Of a stretch of DNA of 64,000 nt, positions 52,752-62,063 are shown one piece after another (position 1 is the first letter of the stretch; each line of letters starts with the position of its first letter). Origin of the DNA: Streptomyces venezuelae (GTDB taxonomy: Bacteria; Actinomycetota; Actinomycetes; Streptomycetales; Streptomycetaceae). The stretch is taken from positions 930,001-994,000 of the forward strand of contig NZ_CP029193.1 of assembly GCF_008642355.1 (NCBI RefSeq), in the 5' to 3' direction. A model generated the notes under the pieces. The model was not told the origin of the DNA and ran no database searches. It saw nothing but the letters and a program-made list of their open reading frames with translations. The position numbers and the translations under genes were made by a program.

Positions 52752-54098
52752 GTGACGACTCCCGCCCCCGCGCCGCGCCGCAAGCCCTCCTGGGCCGGCC
52801 GCAACTACACACTGCTGACCGCCGCCGCGATCGTGACGAACCTCGGAAGCCACGGGGCGTTGATCGCGGCGGCGTTCGCGGTTCTCGACGCGGGCGGCGA
52901 CGGCGGGGACGTCGGTCTCGTCGCCGCCGCGCGGACGCTGCCGCTGGTGCTGTTCCTGCTCATCGGCGGGGCGATCGCCGACCGGCTGCCGCGCCACCAT
53001 GTGATGGTCGCCGCCAACGCCCTCAACTGCGTGTCGCAGGCCGCTTTCGCCGTGCTCGTCCTGGCGGGCGAGCCGCAGCTGTGGCAGATGATGCTGCTCG
53101 GCGGGCTCGGCGGCGTCGGCCAGGCCTTCTTCGGTCCCGCCGCCGAGGGCATGCTGATGTCATCGGTCAGCGGCGAGCAGGTGGGCCGCGCGTTCGCGCT
53201 GTACCGCATGGCGATGCAGGGGGCCGGGCTCGGCGGGGCCGCGCTCGGCGGCCTGATGGTCGCCGCGATCGGACCGGGCTGGGTGCTGGCCGTGGACGCG
53301 GCGGCGTTCGCGGTCGCGGGAGCCCTGCGGTCCTTCCTCGACGTGAGTCACATCCCGGAGCGCGCGCCGGGCGAGGGCCTCATCGCCGACCTGCGGGACG
53401 GCTGGCGCGAGTTCACGGGGCGGCCCTGGCTGTGGTCGATCGTGGCGCAGTTCTCGGTGGTGGTGGCGGTGGTCGGCGCCGCCGAGTCGGTGTTCGGGCC
53501 GCTGGTGGCACGGGACGAACTGGGCGGTGCGGGGCCGTGGGGTCTGGCGCTCGGCGCGTTCGGGGCGGGCACGGTGTGCGGGGCGTTCCTGATGATGCGA
53601 TGGAAGCCGCGGCGTCTGCTCTTCGCGGGCACCCTCTGCGTCTTCCCGCTGGCCGCTCCTTCGGCGGCGCTCGCCGTGCCGCTGCCGGTCGCCGGTCTCG
53701 CGACGGTGATGTTCGTCAGCGGCGTCGCCATCGAGGTGTTCGGCGTCTCGTGGATGACCGCGATGCACCAGGAGATCCCGGAGGAGAAGCTGTCGCGCGT
53801 CGCCGCCTACGACTGGTTCGGCTCGATCGCGATGGTTCCCCTGGCCACGGCGCTCGCGGGTCCCGCGGAGTCCGCGTTCGGCAGGACCCCTTCGCTGTGG
53901 GGCTGTGCGGCGCTGGTGGTCCTGGTGACGGCGGCCGTCCTGTTCGTACCGGACGTACGCAACCTGACGCGGCGCACGACACACGTGACGTCGGCCGGGA
54001 CCCCGGCGGACCCTGAACCGGGCCGGAATCCGGACCCGCTCGCCGCCGCGGCGGAGGCATCACCCGATGGAGAAGGCGCCGTCGGGCGGCTCGGGTGA
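52752..54098 (+). CDS. MFS transporter (MFS_3/EntS-like)
   Basis: A 448-residue major facilitator protein with about eleven to twelve helices. The loop after helix 2 reads GGAIADRLPRHHVMVAAN, the usual MFS GxxxDRxxR signature, and HQEIPEEKLSRVAAYDWFG resembles the second-half signature of macrolide- or siderophore-export MFS proteins. GTG 52752 is chosen because upstream codons would precede the natural start, and GATAGT lies 6 bases before it. The 3' end overlaps the convergent spermidine-synthase-like gene by 39 bases. Cargo unknown. Confidence 0.88.
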   Translation: MTTPAPAPRRKPSWAGRNYTLLTAAAIVTNLGSHGALIAAAFAVLDAGGDGGDVGLVAAARTLPLVLFLLIGGAIADRLPRHHVMVAANALNCVSQAAFAVLVLAGEPQLWQMMLLGGLGGVGQAFFGPAAEGMLMSSVSGEQVGRAFALYRMAMQGAGLGGAALGGLMVAAIGPGWVLAVDAAAFAVAGALRSFLDVSHIPERAPGEGLIADLRDGWREFTGRPWLWSIVAQFSVVVAVVGAAESVFGPLVARDELGGAGPWGLALGAFGAGTVCGAFLMMRWKPRRLLFAGTLCVFPLAAPSAALAVPLPVAGLATVMFVSGVAIEVFGVSWMTAMHQEIPEEKLSRVAAYDWFGSIAMVPLATALAGPAESAFGRTPSLWGCAALVVLVTAAVLFVPDVRNLTRRTTHVTSAGTPADPEPGRNPDPLAAAAEASPDGEGAVGRLG

Positions 54099-54971
54099 GG
54101 GGACCGCTTCCCCGTCCCGCACCGGCCGCGCGTCCCCGATGAAGCGGCGCAGCGCGTCGCCGTGCTCGACCCGGGCGGGGAAGACGTCGGCGGCCGTGCG
54201 GCGGGCCAGTGTCGCGACGTCGACGGGGTGGTGCGCGGCGATCAGCACGGCGTTCCCGAAGCGGCGTCCACGCAGCACCGACGGCTCGGCGATCAGCGCG
54301 ATCTCCTCGAATACCTCGGCGAACGTGGCGAGTTGGGAGCGGAGGAAGGCGAACGGGGCACCGTCGGCGAGGTTCGCGGTGTAGTGCCCGCCCGGCCGCA
54401 GCACCCGGTCCGCGGCGCGCGCGTACGTCACCGTGGTGAGGTGTGCGGGCACGCGTGAGCCGCCGAAGACATCGGCTATGACGATGTCGGCGCTGTCGTC
54501 CGGCGCCGCGTCGAGCCACTCCCTGGCGTCGGCGCCGTGCACGTCCACCCCGCTCGCCCCGTCCAACGGCAGCCGCTCGGCGACCAGTCGGAGCAGCCCC
54601 CGGTCGGCCTCGACCACCTGCTGCCGGGAGCCGGGGCGGGTGGCGGCGAGGTAGCGGGGCAGCGTGAGGGCGCCGCCGCCGAGGTGGGTGACGTCGAGGG
54701 GGGCGCCGGGCTCGGCCGCGGTGTCGAGGACGTGGGCGAGGCGGCGCGCGTACTCGAACTCCAGGTGGGTGGGGTCGTCCAGGTCGACGTACGACTGCGG
54801 GGCGCCGTCGACCGTGAGCAGCCAGGCGTGCGGCCTGTCGATGTCGGGCATGAGCTTGGCCGTGCCGTGGTCCACCTGCCGGGTCACCGGGACCGCTTCT
54901 TCCGCCTCGGCGCCCGTACCCCCGCCCGAAGCGTCCGCCTCGGCCCCGTCCTCGAACTCGTGCTCGTCCAC
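54060..54971 (-). CDS. spermidine-synthase-like methyltransferase-fold protein
   Basis: A 303-residue protein with the polyamine-synthase Rossmann core: LDVTHLGGGALTLPRYLAATRPGSRQQVVEAD (motif I and acidic residue), VDVHGADAREWLDAAPDDSADIVIADVFGGSRVPAHLTT, and HYTANLADGAPFAFLRSQL. The acidic N-terminal extension (about 30 residues) is disordered-looking. Such soluble spermidine-synthase homologs are frequent in actinobacteria; true polyamine synthesis is unproved. GTG start at 54971. Confidence 0.82.
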   Translation of the reverse strand: MDEHEFEDGAEADASGGGTGAEAEEAVPVTRQVDHGTAKLMPDIDRPHAWLLTVDGAPQSYVDLDDPTHLEFEYARRLAHVLDTAAEPGAPLDVTHLGGGALTLPRYLAATRPGSRQQVVEADRGLLRLVAERLPLDGASGVDVHGADAREWLDAAPDDSADIVIADVFGGSRVPAHLTTVTYARAADRVLRPGGHYTANLADGAPFAFLRSQLATFAEVFEEIALIAEPSVLRGRRFGNAVLIAAHHPVDVATLARRTAADVFPARVEHGDALRRFIGDARPVRDGEAVPSPEPPDGAFSIG

Positions 54972-54986
54972 GCGTCCATTGTGCCC

Positions 54987-55021
54987 GCCCGCCCCGGGAG
55001 GCCGAGCCCCCCGGGGCGGGC
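54987..55021 (-). terminator. hairpin after tuf3
   Basis: GCCCGCCCCGGG (54987-54998) and CCCGGGGCGGGC (55010-55021) pair over 12 bases with an 11-base loop. A second palindrome, TGACGGGCC-GC-GGCCCGTCA (55023-55042), covers the tuf3 stop codon. Confidence 0.75.
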
Positions 55022-55039
55022 GTGACGGGCCGCGGCCCG

Positions 55040-56218
55040 TCAGGCGACGCCGGTCACGGTGCCCGCGCCGACGGTGCGGCCGCCCTCGCGGACGGCGAAG
55101 CCGAGGCCGGTCTCCAGCGGTACGTCACGGCCCAGCTCGACCGTCATGGTGACGGTGTCGCCGGGGCGGGCCACGGCGGTCCCGCCGAGGTCGACGTCGC
55201 CGACCACGTCCGCGGTCCTGATGTAGAACTGCGGCCGGTACCCGGTGGCGATCGGTGTCGTACGGCCGCCCTCGCGGGCCGACAGGACGTACACCTGCGC
55301 GGTGAAGCGCCGCCGTGGGGTGACGCTGCCGGGCGCCGCGACGACATGGCCGCGCCGTACGGCGTCGCGTGGCAGACCGCGCAGCAGCAGGGCCACGTTG
55401 TCGCCGGCCTGCGCCTCCTCCATCGGTTTGCCGAAGGTCTCCAGGCCGGTGACCACCGTCTCCGTGTCGGCGCCGAGGACCTCCACGCGGTCCCCGAGGC
55501 GGACGGTGCCGCGCTCCACGGCGCCGGTGACGACGGTGCCGCGTCCGGTGATGGTGAGCACGTTCTCGACGGGCAGCAGGAACGGCGCGTCGAGGTACCG
55601 CTCGGGCATCGGCACGTAGGTGTCCACGGCGTCGAGGAGCGCCTCGATCGCGGACGTCCACCTCGGGTCGCCCTCCAGGGCCTTCAGCCCCGAGACCCGT
55701 ACGACGGGGACGGAGTCGCCTCCGTACCCGTGCGCGGAGAGCAGGTCACGGACCTCCAGCTCGACGAGGTCCGTGAGCTCCTCGTCACCCAGGTCGGCCT
55801 TGTTCAGCGCGACGACGATGTGGTCGACGCCGACCTGCCGGGCGAGCAGCACGTGCTCGGCGGTCTGCGGCATGATCCCGTCGAGCGCCGACACGACGAG
55901 GATCGCCCCGTCGAGCTGGGCGGCACCGGTGACCATGTTCTTCACGTAGTCCGCGTGGCCGGGCATGTCCACGTGCGCGTAGTGGCGGGTGTCCGTCTCG
56001 TACTCGACGTGCGCGATGTTGATGGTGATGCCGCGCTGCGCCTCCTCGGGGGCGCGGTCGATGCGGTCGAAGGACACGTACTGGGTGCTGCCTCCGGTGC
56101 CGCGCTCGCTGAGGACCTTGGTGATGGCGGCGGTCAGAGTGGTCTTGCCGTGGTCGACGTGGCCCATCGTGCCGATGTTGAGGTGCGGCTTCGTACGGAC
56201 GTATGCGGTCTTGGACAT
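55040..56218 (-). CDS. tuf3: elongation factor Tu, divergent Tuf3 type
   Basis: A 392-residue EF-Tu that carries aminoacyl-tRNA to the ribosome. GTPase motifs are GHVDHGKT (19-26), the switch-II block DMPGH (the main EF-Tu has DCPGH) and NKAD. The N-terminus [20 protein letters not shown] and sequence such as [23 protein letters not shown] match Tuf3 of S. coelicolor, a second, diverged EF-Tu whose expression rises under the stringent response, and not the main Tuf1. It stands alone, outside a str operon. GAAGGAA precedes ATG 56218. A small frame and hairpin lie upstream. Confidence 0.92.
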   Translation of the reverse strand: MSKTAYVRTKPHLNIGTMGHVDHGKTTLTAAITKVLSERGTGGSTQYVSFDRIDRAPEEAQRGITINIAHVEYETDTRHYAHVDMPGHADYVKNMVTGAAQLDGAILVVSALDGIMPQTAEHVLLARQVGVDHIVVALNKADLGDEELTDLVELEVRDLLSAHGYGGDSVPVVRVSGLKALEGDPRWTSAIEALLDAVDTYVPMPERYLDAPFLLPVENVLTITGRGTVVTGAVERGTVRLGDRVEVLGADTETVVTGLETFGKPMEEAQAGDNVALLLRGLPRDAVRRGHVVAAPGSVTPRRRFTAQVYVLSAREGGRTTPIATGYRPQFYIRTADVVGDVDLGGTAVARPGDTVTMTVELGRDVPLETGLGFAVREGGRTVGAGTVTGVA

Positions 56219-56302
56219 GGCGGTTCCTTCTCCGGAACTCGAAGCTGTTGTCCCGGCCCGGCGGATGCGCGCGGTCGGGACGGGGACCCCGGGGGCCGGA
56301 CC

Positions 56303-56345
56303 GACCCTCCCCCTCGGGGGTCCGCCGGAATGTCCGGGGAGGGTC
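56303..56345 (-). promoter_or_regulatory. hairpin between small ORF and tuf3
   Basis: GACCCTCCCC (56303-56312) pairs with GGGGAGGGTC (56336-56345), a 10-base stem with a 23-base loop that itself contains CCCCCTCGGGGG. It begins at the stop codon of the small frame at 56344-56472 and lies 85 bases before tuf3, so it could end the small transcript or act as an attenuator. Confidence 0.45.
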
Positions 56346-56472
56346 AGCTTCGGGTGCCGCCGAAGGCGTCGGGTGCGAGGACGGCCGGTGTGGGGACGAC
56401 CTGCGCGGGGACGGCAGCCTTCGCAGCGCCCGCGACTGCGGGCGTGGCTGCGAGGAAGGCGTACCGGGACAT
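56344..56472 (-). CDS. possible 42-residue small protein upstream of tuf3
   Basis: Starts [19 protein letters not shown] and is rich in Ala (13 of 42), Pro and Val. A GAGG lies about 10 bases before the ATG at 56472. The stop coincides with a hairpin. It could be a leader peptide for tuf3 or a chance frame; a longer form starting upstream at 56538 is less likely. Confidence 0.35.
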   Translation of the reverse strand: MSRYAFLAATPAVAGAAKAAVPAQVVPTPAVLAPDAFGGTRS

Positions 56473-56562
56473 GGCTCTGATCCTCACCGAAGAAAACGCC
56501 CACGTCGAACGATTTTCGCGCGAACGGCGCGCGCCCACGGACGAGTTGCCGCCGCCCCGACG

Positions 56563-58023
56563 TCAGAGCACCCGCGCGCTGCCCGCCCACACCGCAGGCG
56601 TACGCCCCGCCCAGGGACTCGCCTGTTCGAGCTGCCCGGCGAGCCGGAAGAGCAGCCCTTCCTCGCCGTACCCCGCGGCGAACTGCATGCCGATCGGCAT
56701 CCCGGTCTCCGCGTCGGACGTCACCGGCACGGACATGGCGGGCGTGCCCGCGACGTTGAACACGGTGGTGAACGGCGAGCGGTCGTTGAGGCGCTCGATC
56801 CAGCCGTACCCGTCCAGGGTCTCCGCTCCCCGCCCGTACTCGCCGAGGAGCGGGGGCGGCTCCGGCACGGTCGGCGTGAGCAGCAGGTCGTACACGCCGA
56901 AGTACCGTGCCAGAGCGCGGGCGACGCGGTTGCGGACGGAGAGGGCGGCGACGAGCTGAGGGCCGGTGACCCGCTGCCCGTACCGGTGTCCGGCCAGGGT
57001 CACCGGTTCGAGGGTGGTGGAGTCGAGGGGCCTGCCGGACGCGGCGGCGAGCGCATCGAGGGAGGCGGCGAGGTTCGCCGTCATGATGCGGGCGTCGGCG
57101 AGCACGAACTCGTCCCAGTCGGCGCCGAGGTCGACCCGCACCTCGGCGACCCGGTGGCCGAGCGATTCGAGGAGCCGCACGGTCCGGGAGACCGCGTCGG
57201 CCACGGGCCCGGTGGTGCGGCGCCCGCCCCATGCCTGGGCGAGGACGCCGATGCGCAGCGGTCGGCTCGGGGGACGGCTGACTTCCTGCGCGTACGGCCT
57301 GGGCGGCTCAGGTGCGGAGTACGGGTCGCCCGGTTCCGGCCCGCGCATCCGGTCGAGCAGGACCGCGCTGTCGCGCACGGTGCGGCTGACGGTGCCCTGG
57401 ACGCCGAGACCGTTGAAGATCTCGTCGAAGTCGGGACCCACGGAGACGCGGCCGCGGGTGGGCTTCAGCCCGAAGAGGCCGTTGTGGGCGGCGGGTATGC
57501 GGAGGGAGCCCGCGGCGTCCGTGGCGTGCGCGACGGGGACGATCCCGGCGGCGACGGCCGCACCGGCGCCGCCACTGGAGCCACCCGCACTCCTCCGCGG
57601 GTCCCACGGGTTGCGGGTCGGACCGTGCAACGCCGGCTCCGTGGTGATGCTGTAGGCCATCTCCGGTGTCGTGGTACGCCCGAACGTCACCAGTCCGGCT
57701 CGTCGCAGACGCACCATCAGCGAGGAGTCGGCGCTCGCGACGTGCCCGGCCGCGAGCCGGCTGCCCAGCTCCGTCCGCCGGCCGGCCATGGCGACCCCGA
57801 GGTCCTTGATCAGGAAGGGGACGCCGGCCAGCGGCGCGCCGCCGGGGGCCGGGGCGGGCTCGTCGTCGGTGGCCCATGTCTCGACGACGGCGTTGATCTC
57901 CGGGTTCACGGCCCGCACCGCTTCGCGGGCCGCGGCCATCAGTTCGCCGGGCGTCACCTCGCCCGCCGCCACCAGCTCCGCGAGCCCGACCGCGTCGTGG
58001 TTCACGTACTCCGAAACTCTCAC
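56563..58023 (-). CDS. amidase (amidase-signature family)
   Basis: A 486-residue amide hydrolase. The Ser-cisSer-Lys triad is visible: Lys73 in PFLIKDLG, Ser150 in [10 protein letters not shown] and Ser173 in DAAGSLRIP. Length and C-terminal [25 protein letters not shown] are typical. GTG start at 58023 follows AGGAGG. It diverges from a tetR gene across 94 bases with a perfect palindrome, so it is probably induced by a TetR ligand. Substrate (aryl or alkyl amide, nylon-oligomer-like) unknown. Confidence 0.9.
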   Translation of the reverse strand: MRVSEYVNHDAVGLAELVAAGEVTPGELMAAAREAVRAVNPEINAVVETWATDDEPAPAPGGAPLAGVPFLIKDLGVAMAGRRTELGSRLAAGHVASADSSLMVRLRRAGLVTFGRTTTPEMAYSITTEPALHGPTRNPWDPRRSAGGSSGGAGAAVAAGIVPVAHATDAAGSLRIPAAHNGLFGLKPTRGRVSVGPDFDEIFNGLGVQGTVSRTVRDSAVLLDRMRGPEPGDPYSAPEPPRPYAQEVSRPPSRPLRIGVLAQAWGGRRTTGPVADAVSRTVRLLESLGHRVAEVRVDLGADWDEFVLADARIMTANLAASLDALAAASGRPLDSTTLEPVTLAGHRYGQRVTGPQLVAALSVRNRVARALARYFGVYDLLLTPTVPEPPPLLGEYGRGAETLDGYGWIERLNDRSPFTTVFNVAGTPAMSVPVTSDAETGMPIGMQFAAGYGEEGLLFRLAGQLEQASPWAGRTPAVWAGSARVL

Positions 58024-58066
58024 TGCTGCCTCCTGCGTACCGAACGACCAGGGATACCGATGGGTA

Positions 58067-58094
58067 CCACTCGATACCGTTCGGTATCGAGTGG
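58067..58094. promoter_or_regulatory. TetR operator between amidase and tetR
   Basis: CCACTCGATACC (58067-58078) and GGTATCGAGTGG (58083-58094) form a perfect 12-base inverted repeat with a GTTC centre, in the divergent gap. Related GGTACC words flank it. Confidence 0.75.
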
Positions 58095-58117
58095 GACGGA
58101 CTGGTACCGTAACAGCC

Positions 58118-58723
58118 ATGACGGCGACCACCAGCAGGCCGGGCAGAGTGGCCAAACTCCCGCCCCGCGAGCGCATCCTCGACGCGGCGGAGGAGCTCTT
58201 CCAGAGCGAGGGCATCCGGCGGGTGGGCGTCCAGGCGATCGCCGACCGGGCCGAGACGACGAAGGCGGCGATCTACCGGCACTTCGAGACGAAGGACGCA
58301 CTGGTCGCGGAGTGGCTGCGGATCGTCGCCGCGGACTACCAGGCCGCGTTCGACCGCGTCGAGGCCGCGCACCCCGGCGACCCCAGGGAGCAGATCCTGG
58401 GTCTGGCCCGCTTCATCGCCGAGGGGCTGCCCACGCTCTCCTACCGGGGCTGTCCGTTCATCAACTCCCTCGCCGAACTCCCCGACCGATCACACCCGGC
58501 GCGGCAGGTCATCGAGGAGCACAAGGCCCGCCAGACCCGGCGGCTGGTCGCCATGTGCGAGGAAGCCGCTCTGCCCGACCCCGCGCAGACCGCGGCCGAG
58601 ATCACGTTCCTGCTGGAGGGTGCGCAGGTCAGCACGCAGAACGGCAGCATCGACCGGGCCGGGGACCGTCTGACGGGCATCGTGGAAGCGCTCCTGGACC
58701 GATGCCGGGCGGCGGGGCCCTGA
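58118..58723 (+). CDS. TetR-family regulator
   Basis: A 201-residue regulator. N-terminal HTH: ERILDAAEELFQSEGIRRVGVQAIADRAETTKAAIYRHFETKDAL. The helical ligand domain follows. It diverges from the amidase gene with a perfect inverted repeat in between, and probably represses both genes. Start ATG 58118; no strong ribosome site. It ends 7 bases before the convergent AlkD-like gene. Confidence 0.9.
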   Translation: MTATTSRPGRVAKLPPRERILDAAEELFQSEGIRRVGVQAIADRAETTKAAIYRHFETKDALVAEWLRIVAADYQAAFDRVEAAHPGDPREQILGLARFIAEGLPTLSYRGCPFINSLAELPDRSHPARQVIEEHKARQTRRLVAMCEEAALPDPAQTAAEITFLLEGAQVSTQNGSIDRAGDRLTGIVEALLDRCRAAGP

Positions 58724-58730
58724 GGGGCCG

Positions 58731-59441
58731 TCAGAGGTTCTTCAGCGCTTCCCGCACCGAGAGCGGCGACAGCCGGTCCCGTTCTCGCTCCACGAAGGCG
58801 CGTACGGCCTCCGGGTCGGTCTTCGCGTACTCCCGCAGACACCAGCCGATGGCCTTCCTGATGAAGAAGTCGGGATGCCCCGACTGGCGTACGCAGTACG
58901 CGAAGAGCCGTTCCGTGTCGGTGTCCGCTCTGTGACGGAGCTGATGGAGGAGGGCCGTCCGGGCCACCCAGAGGTCGTCGTCCTCGATCCAGGCGTCCAT
59001 GACGGTCCGCAGCTCCGGGTCCGCCGCGACCAGACCGCCGACCACGTGCGCGGCGAGCGCGTCGACCGTGCCCCACCAGGAGCGCGTCGTCACGAGATGC
59101 CGGACGACGGGCAGGAAACCGGACGAGCAGCGCTTCACATGACGGCGCAGACAGTCGACGGCGAAGTAGGCGTACTCCCGTTCGGGCAGTTCCCAGCAGC
59201 GCAGCGCGATCGCCGCACAGTCTTTTTCGTCGGGGCGCGGAGTGCCGGCGAGGACCGCGCGGGACAGGTCGCGGCGCACCGGCGAGGTCAGTCCGAGGAA
59301 GGGGGCGATGTCCTTCATGTACGCCCTCATCTGCGCGGACCGTTCCGGATCCGCCGCCTCCGCATAGGTCGCGACGAGCGGTTCGAGCACCGTGTCGGCG
59401 AGCTCGCTTCTCGGCACGGCGGTCGGGACTGTGACGCTCAT
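58731..59441 (-). CDS. AlkD-like DNA alkylation repair protein
   Basis: A 236-residue HEAT-like repeat protein. The AlkD glycosylase block is seen as RSWWGTVDALAAHV (Trp122/Trp123 and catalytic-type Asp127), with DDDLWVARTALLHQLRH and HPDFFIRKAIGWCLREY repeats. AlkD removes 3- and 7-methylpurines from DNA. I use ATG 59441 (MSVTVPTA); earlier ATGs at 59453 and 59468 exist. It diverges from the VTT-domain gene. Confidence 0.85.
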   Translation of the reverse strand: MSVTVPTAVPRSELADTVLEPLVATYAEAADPERSAQMRAYMKDIAPFLGLTSPVRRDLSRAVLAGTPRPDEKDCAAIALRCWELPEREYAYFAVDCLRRHVKRCSSGFLPVVRHLVTTRSWWGTVDALAAHVVGGLVAADPELRTVMDAWIEDDDLWVARTALLHQLRHRADTDTERLFAYCVRQSGHPDFFIRKAIGWCLREYAKTDPEAVRAFVERERDRLSPLSVREALKNL

Positions 59442-59490
59442 GAGACGCACCATACGGCGATCAGTCACATGAGCCGGTTACTCTTCCCGG

Positions 59491-60195
59491 ATGTTCGAGA
59501 CCGCAACCGCCCGCCCGCAGGGCCTCGCCGTGCGCTGTGCCAGGGCTCTGCTCTCGCCGTGGTCGCGGCTGTCGCTGCTCGTCGTGCTGCTGGCCGCGGC
59601 GGCGACGTGCGTCCTGCTCTTCGAGCCGCAACGCGTCCTCTCCGACGGTTGGCCCGCGCAGTTGGGCGGCGCCACGGCGGTGGCGCTGTTCGCGGTGGCG
59701 TACGGGGCGTGCACCGCCGCGTTCGTGCCGCGGCCGCTGCTCAATCTGGCGGCGGGCGCGCTCTTCGGCTCGCAGGCGGGCCTCGCCGCGGCGATCGCCG
59801 GCACGGTGTTCGGTGCCGGGATCGCCTTCGGTCTCGGCCGGATGCTGGGCCAGGACGCGCTGCGGCCGTTGCTCCGGGGGCGCTGGCTGAAGGCCGCGGA
59901 CGGCCAGCTCAGCCGGCACGGATTCCGCTCGATGCTGGCGGTCCGGCTGTTCCCCGGCGTGCCGTTCGCCGCGGCCAACTACTGCGCCGCCGTGTCGCGC
60001 ATGGGCTGGCTGCCGTTCCTGCTCGCGACGGGCCTCGGCTCGATCCCGAACACGGCGGCGTACGTGATCGCGGGGGCCCGCGCGTCGACGCCGACGTCGC
60101 CCGTCTTCCTGATCGCGATGGGGTTCATCGCGGTGACGGGTCTGGGCGGGGCGACAGTGGCCTGGTTCAAGCGCCACCACTTCCGCGACCGCTGA
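59491..60195 (+). CDS. TVP38/TMEM64 (VTT-domain) membrane protein
   Basis: A 234-residue membrane protein with about five to six helices. The VTT core is recognised in FVPRPLLNLAAGALFGSQAGLAAAIAGTVFGAGIAFGLGR and SMLAVRLFPGVPFAAANYCAAVSRMGWLPFLLATGLGSIPNTAAYV. It is related to DedA but of the TVP38 branch. Role in membrane lipid transport is inferred from the family. The start has no strong ribosome site. Confidence 0.85.
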   Translation: MFETATARPQGLAVRCARALLSPWSRLSLLVVLLAAAATCVLLFEPQRVLSDGWPAQLGGATAVALFAVAYGACTAAFVPRPLLNLAAGALFGSQAGLAAAIAGTVFGAGIAFGLGRMLGQDALRPLLRGRWLKAADGQLSRHGFRSMLAVRLFPGVPFAAANYCAAVSRMGWLPFLLATGLGSIPNTAAYVIAGARASTPTSPVFLIAMGFIAVTGLGGATVAWFKRHHFRDR

Positions 60196-60244
60196 CCGGC
60201 CGCCCCCTCGGCCGACTGCCGCCGCATCGCTTCCAGGCTCGTGG

Positions 60245-61414
60245 CTACAGCGCTTCCAGGACGGTCGCGTTGGCGAGTCCCCCGGCCTCGCACATCGTCT
60301 GGAGGGCGTAGCGCGCGCCGCGAGCGCGCATCGCGTGGACGAGGGTGGTCATCAGCCGGGCGCCGCTGGCGCCGAGCGGGTGTCCGAGGGCGAGGGCGCC
60401 GCCGTGCACGTTGACCTTCTCCGGGTCGGCGCCGGTCTCCTGCAGCCAGGCGAGCACGACGGCCGCGAAGGCCTCGTTGACCTCGAAGAGGTCGATGTCG
60501 TCGAGGGTGAGTGACGCCTTGCGCAGCACCTTCTCCGTCGCTGGCATGATGCCGGTGAGCATGAGGAGCGGGTCGGATCCGGTGACGGCGAAGCTGTGCA
60601 GCCTGGCGAGCGGGCGCAGCCCGAGACGCGCGGCGTTCTCGCCGGTGGTGATGAGGAGGGCGGCCGCTCCGTCGTTGACGGGGCTCGCGTTGCCGGCCGT
60701 GACGGACCAGTCGATCTGCGGGAAGCGCTCGCCGAAGTGCGGGTCGTAGTAGGCGGGCTTGAGCCCCGCGAGGACGTCGGGGGTGGTGGTCGGCCGTACG
60801 GACTCGTCGCGCCGGAGCCCGGCTATGGGCGCGGTCTCGGCGTCGAACAGGCCGGCGTCCCAGGCGCGGGCGGCACGCTGGTGCGAGGTCGTCGCGAACG
60901 CGTCCATCCGGTCGCGTCCGATGGACCACTTGGCGGCGATGAGTTCGGCGCTGATGCCCTGCGGGACGAGCCCTTCCGGATACCGCTCGGCAACGCCCGG
61001 TCCGAACGGATCCGCCCCTTCGGGCACGTTCGACCACATCGGTACGCGGCTCATCGACTCCACACCGCAGGCGACCGCCATGTCGTACGCACCCGATATG
61101 ACGCCCTGCGCGGCGAAGTGCACGGCCTGCTGGGAGGAGCCGCACTGCCGGTCGACGGTGGTCGCGGGCACGGACTCGGGGAGGCCGGCCGAGAGCACGG
61201 CGTAGCGGGTGGTGTTCATGGCCTGCTCGGCGACCTGGTCGACGGTGCCGCCGATCACGTCGTCGATCAGCGCGGGGTCGATCCCGGTGCGCTCGACGAG
61301 CGTGCGCAGGGTGTGGGCGAGGAGTTCGACGGGGTGAACGTCGGCGAGGGCGCCCTGCGGCTTGCCCTTGCCGACGGGGGTGCGTACGGCTTCGACGATG
61401 ACGGCATCACGCAT
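60245..61414 (-). CDS. acetyl-CoA C-acyltransferase (thiolase)
   Basis: A 389-residue thiolase. Nucleophile Cys91 is in DRQCGSSQQAVHFAAQ, His345 in GGALALGHPLGASGARL and Cys375 in QTMCEAGGLANA. Chain length fits degradative or biosynthetic thiolases; DRQCGSS with Gln before Cys is usual for steroid/fatty-acid thiolases of actinobacteria. ATG 61414. It diverges from an hxlR gene with a long perfect inverted repeat between, so it is probably controlled by that regulator. Confidence 0.92.
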   Translation of the reverse strand: MRDAVIVEAVRTPVGKGKPQGALADVHPVELLAHTLRTLVERTGIDPALIDDVIGGTVDQVAEQAMNTTRYAVLSAGLPESVPATTVDRQCGSSQQAVHFAAQGVISGAYDMAVACGVESMSRVPMWSNVPEGADPFGPGVAERYPEGLVPQGISAELIAAKWSIGRDRMDAFATTSHQRAARAWDAGLFDAETAPIAGLRRDESVRPTTTPDVLAGLKPAYYDPHFGERFPQIDWSVTAGNASPVNDGAAALLITTGENAARLGLRPLARLHSFAVTGSDPLLMLTGIMPATEKVLRKASLTLDDIDLFEVNEAFAAVVLAWLQETGADPEKVNVHGGALALGHPLGASGARLMTTLVHAMRARGARYALQTMCEAGGLANATVLEAL

Positions 61415-61501
61415 GGTGCGGGCCTCTTTCGAACACCAGGGAACGACCGGGGAACGCCCGGAAGACGACGGGACGAACGTCGACGGCCGCCCAGCGAGTA
61501 G

Positions 61502-61540
61502 GAATTTCCAACTCACTCTAGCCAGGTGAGTTGGAAATTC
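61502..61540. promoter_or_regulatory. long inverted repeat between thiolase and hxlR
   Basis: GAATTTCCAACTCAC (61502-61516) and GTGAGTTGGAAATTC (61526-61540) form a perfect 15-base inverted repeat with a 9-base spacer. It lies in the divergent promoter and is probably the HxlR operator. TAGACT (61564-61569), near the hxlR ATG, is a possible -10 box. Confidence 0.8.
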
Positions 61541-61574
61541 AAACCCTCACCTGGATCCGCCCTAGACTGCCCGC

Positions 61575-62063
61575 ATGAAGGATCCACGCCCCTGCTCGAT
61601 CGCCGACGCCCTCGCGCTGGTCGGCGAGAAGTACTCCCTGCTCGTCCTGCGGGAGGTGTGTCTGGGCAATGAACGCTTCGACCAGCTGGTACGCAACATC
61701 GGGGCGCCCCGCGACGTCCTCGCGACACGTCTGCGCCGCCTGGTGGAGGCGGGCATCCTGGAGAAGGAGGCGTACAGCGAGCGCCCTCGGCGTTTCCGCT
61801 ACCGCCCGACCCGAGCCGGTCTCGAACTGGAGCCCGTGCTCATGACATTGATGGCGTGGGGCGACCGCCACCTGCGGGGAGACACGGACCGCCCGATGGT
61901 CCTCGAACACGTCTGCGGCCACGAGCTGGTCCCGGTGGTCACCTGTTCGGCCTGCGGCGACGCGGTCCGGCACGACGATCTCACCGCGCACCCGCAGGCG
62001 CCGGGATGGACGACGTCGGGCCCGGCGCCACAGCCGCCGGTCGGCCCTGCCGCCGTCCCGTAA
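61575..62063 (+). CDS. HxlR-family regulator with cysteine-rich tail
   Basis: A 162-residue winged-helix regulator: PCSIADALALVGEKYSLLVLREVCLGNERFDQLVRNIGAPRDVLATRLRRLVEAGIL is the HxlR core. After residue ~105 a tail with HVCGHELVPVVTCSACGD carries three cysteines and two histidines that could bind zinc, then a Pro-rich end. HxlR proteins often sense aldehydes or redox change through cysteines. It is divergent from the thiolase gene. Confidence 0.9.
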   Translation: MKDPRPCSIADALALVGEKYSLLVLREVCLGNERFDQLVRNIGAPRDVLATRLRRLVEAGILEKEAYSERPRRFRYRPTRAGLELEPVLMTLMAWGDRHLRGDTDRPMVLEHVCGHELVPVVTCSACGDAVRHDDLTAHPQAPGWTTSGPAPQPPVGPAAVP

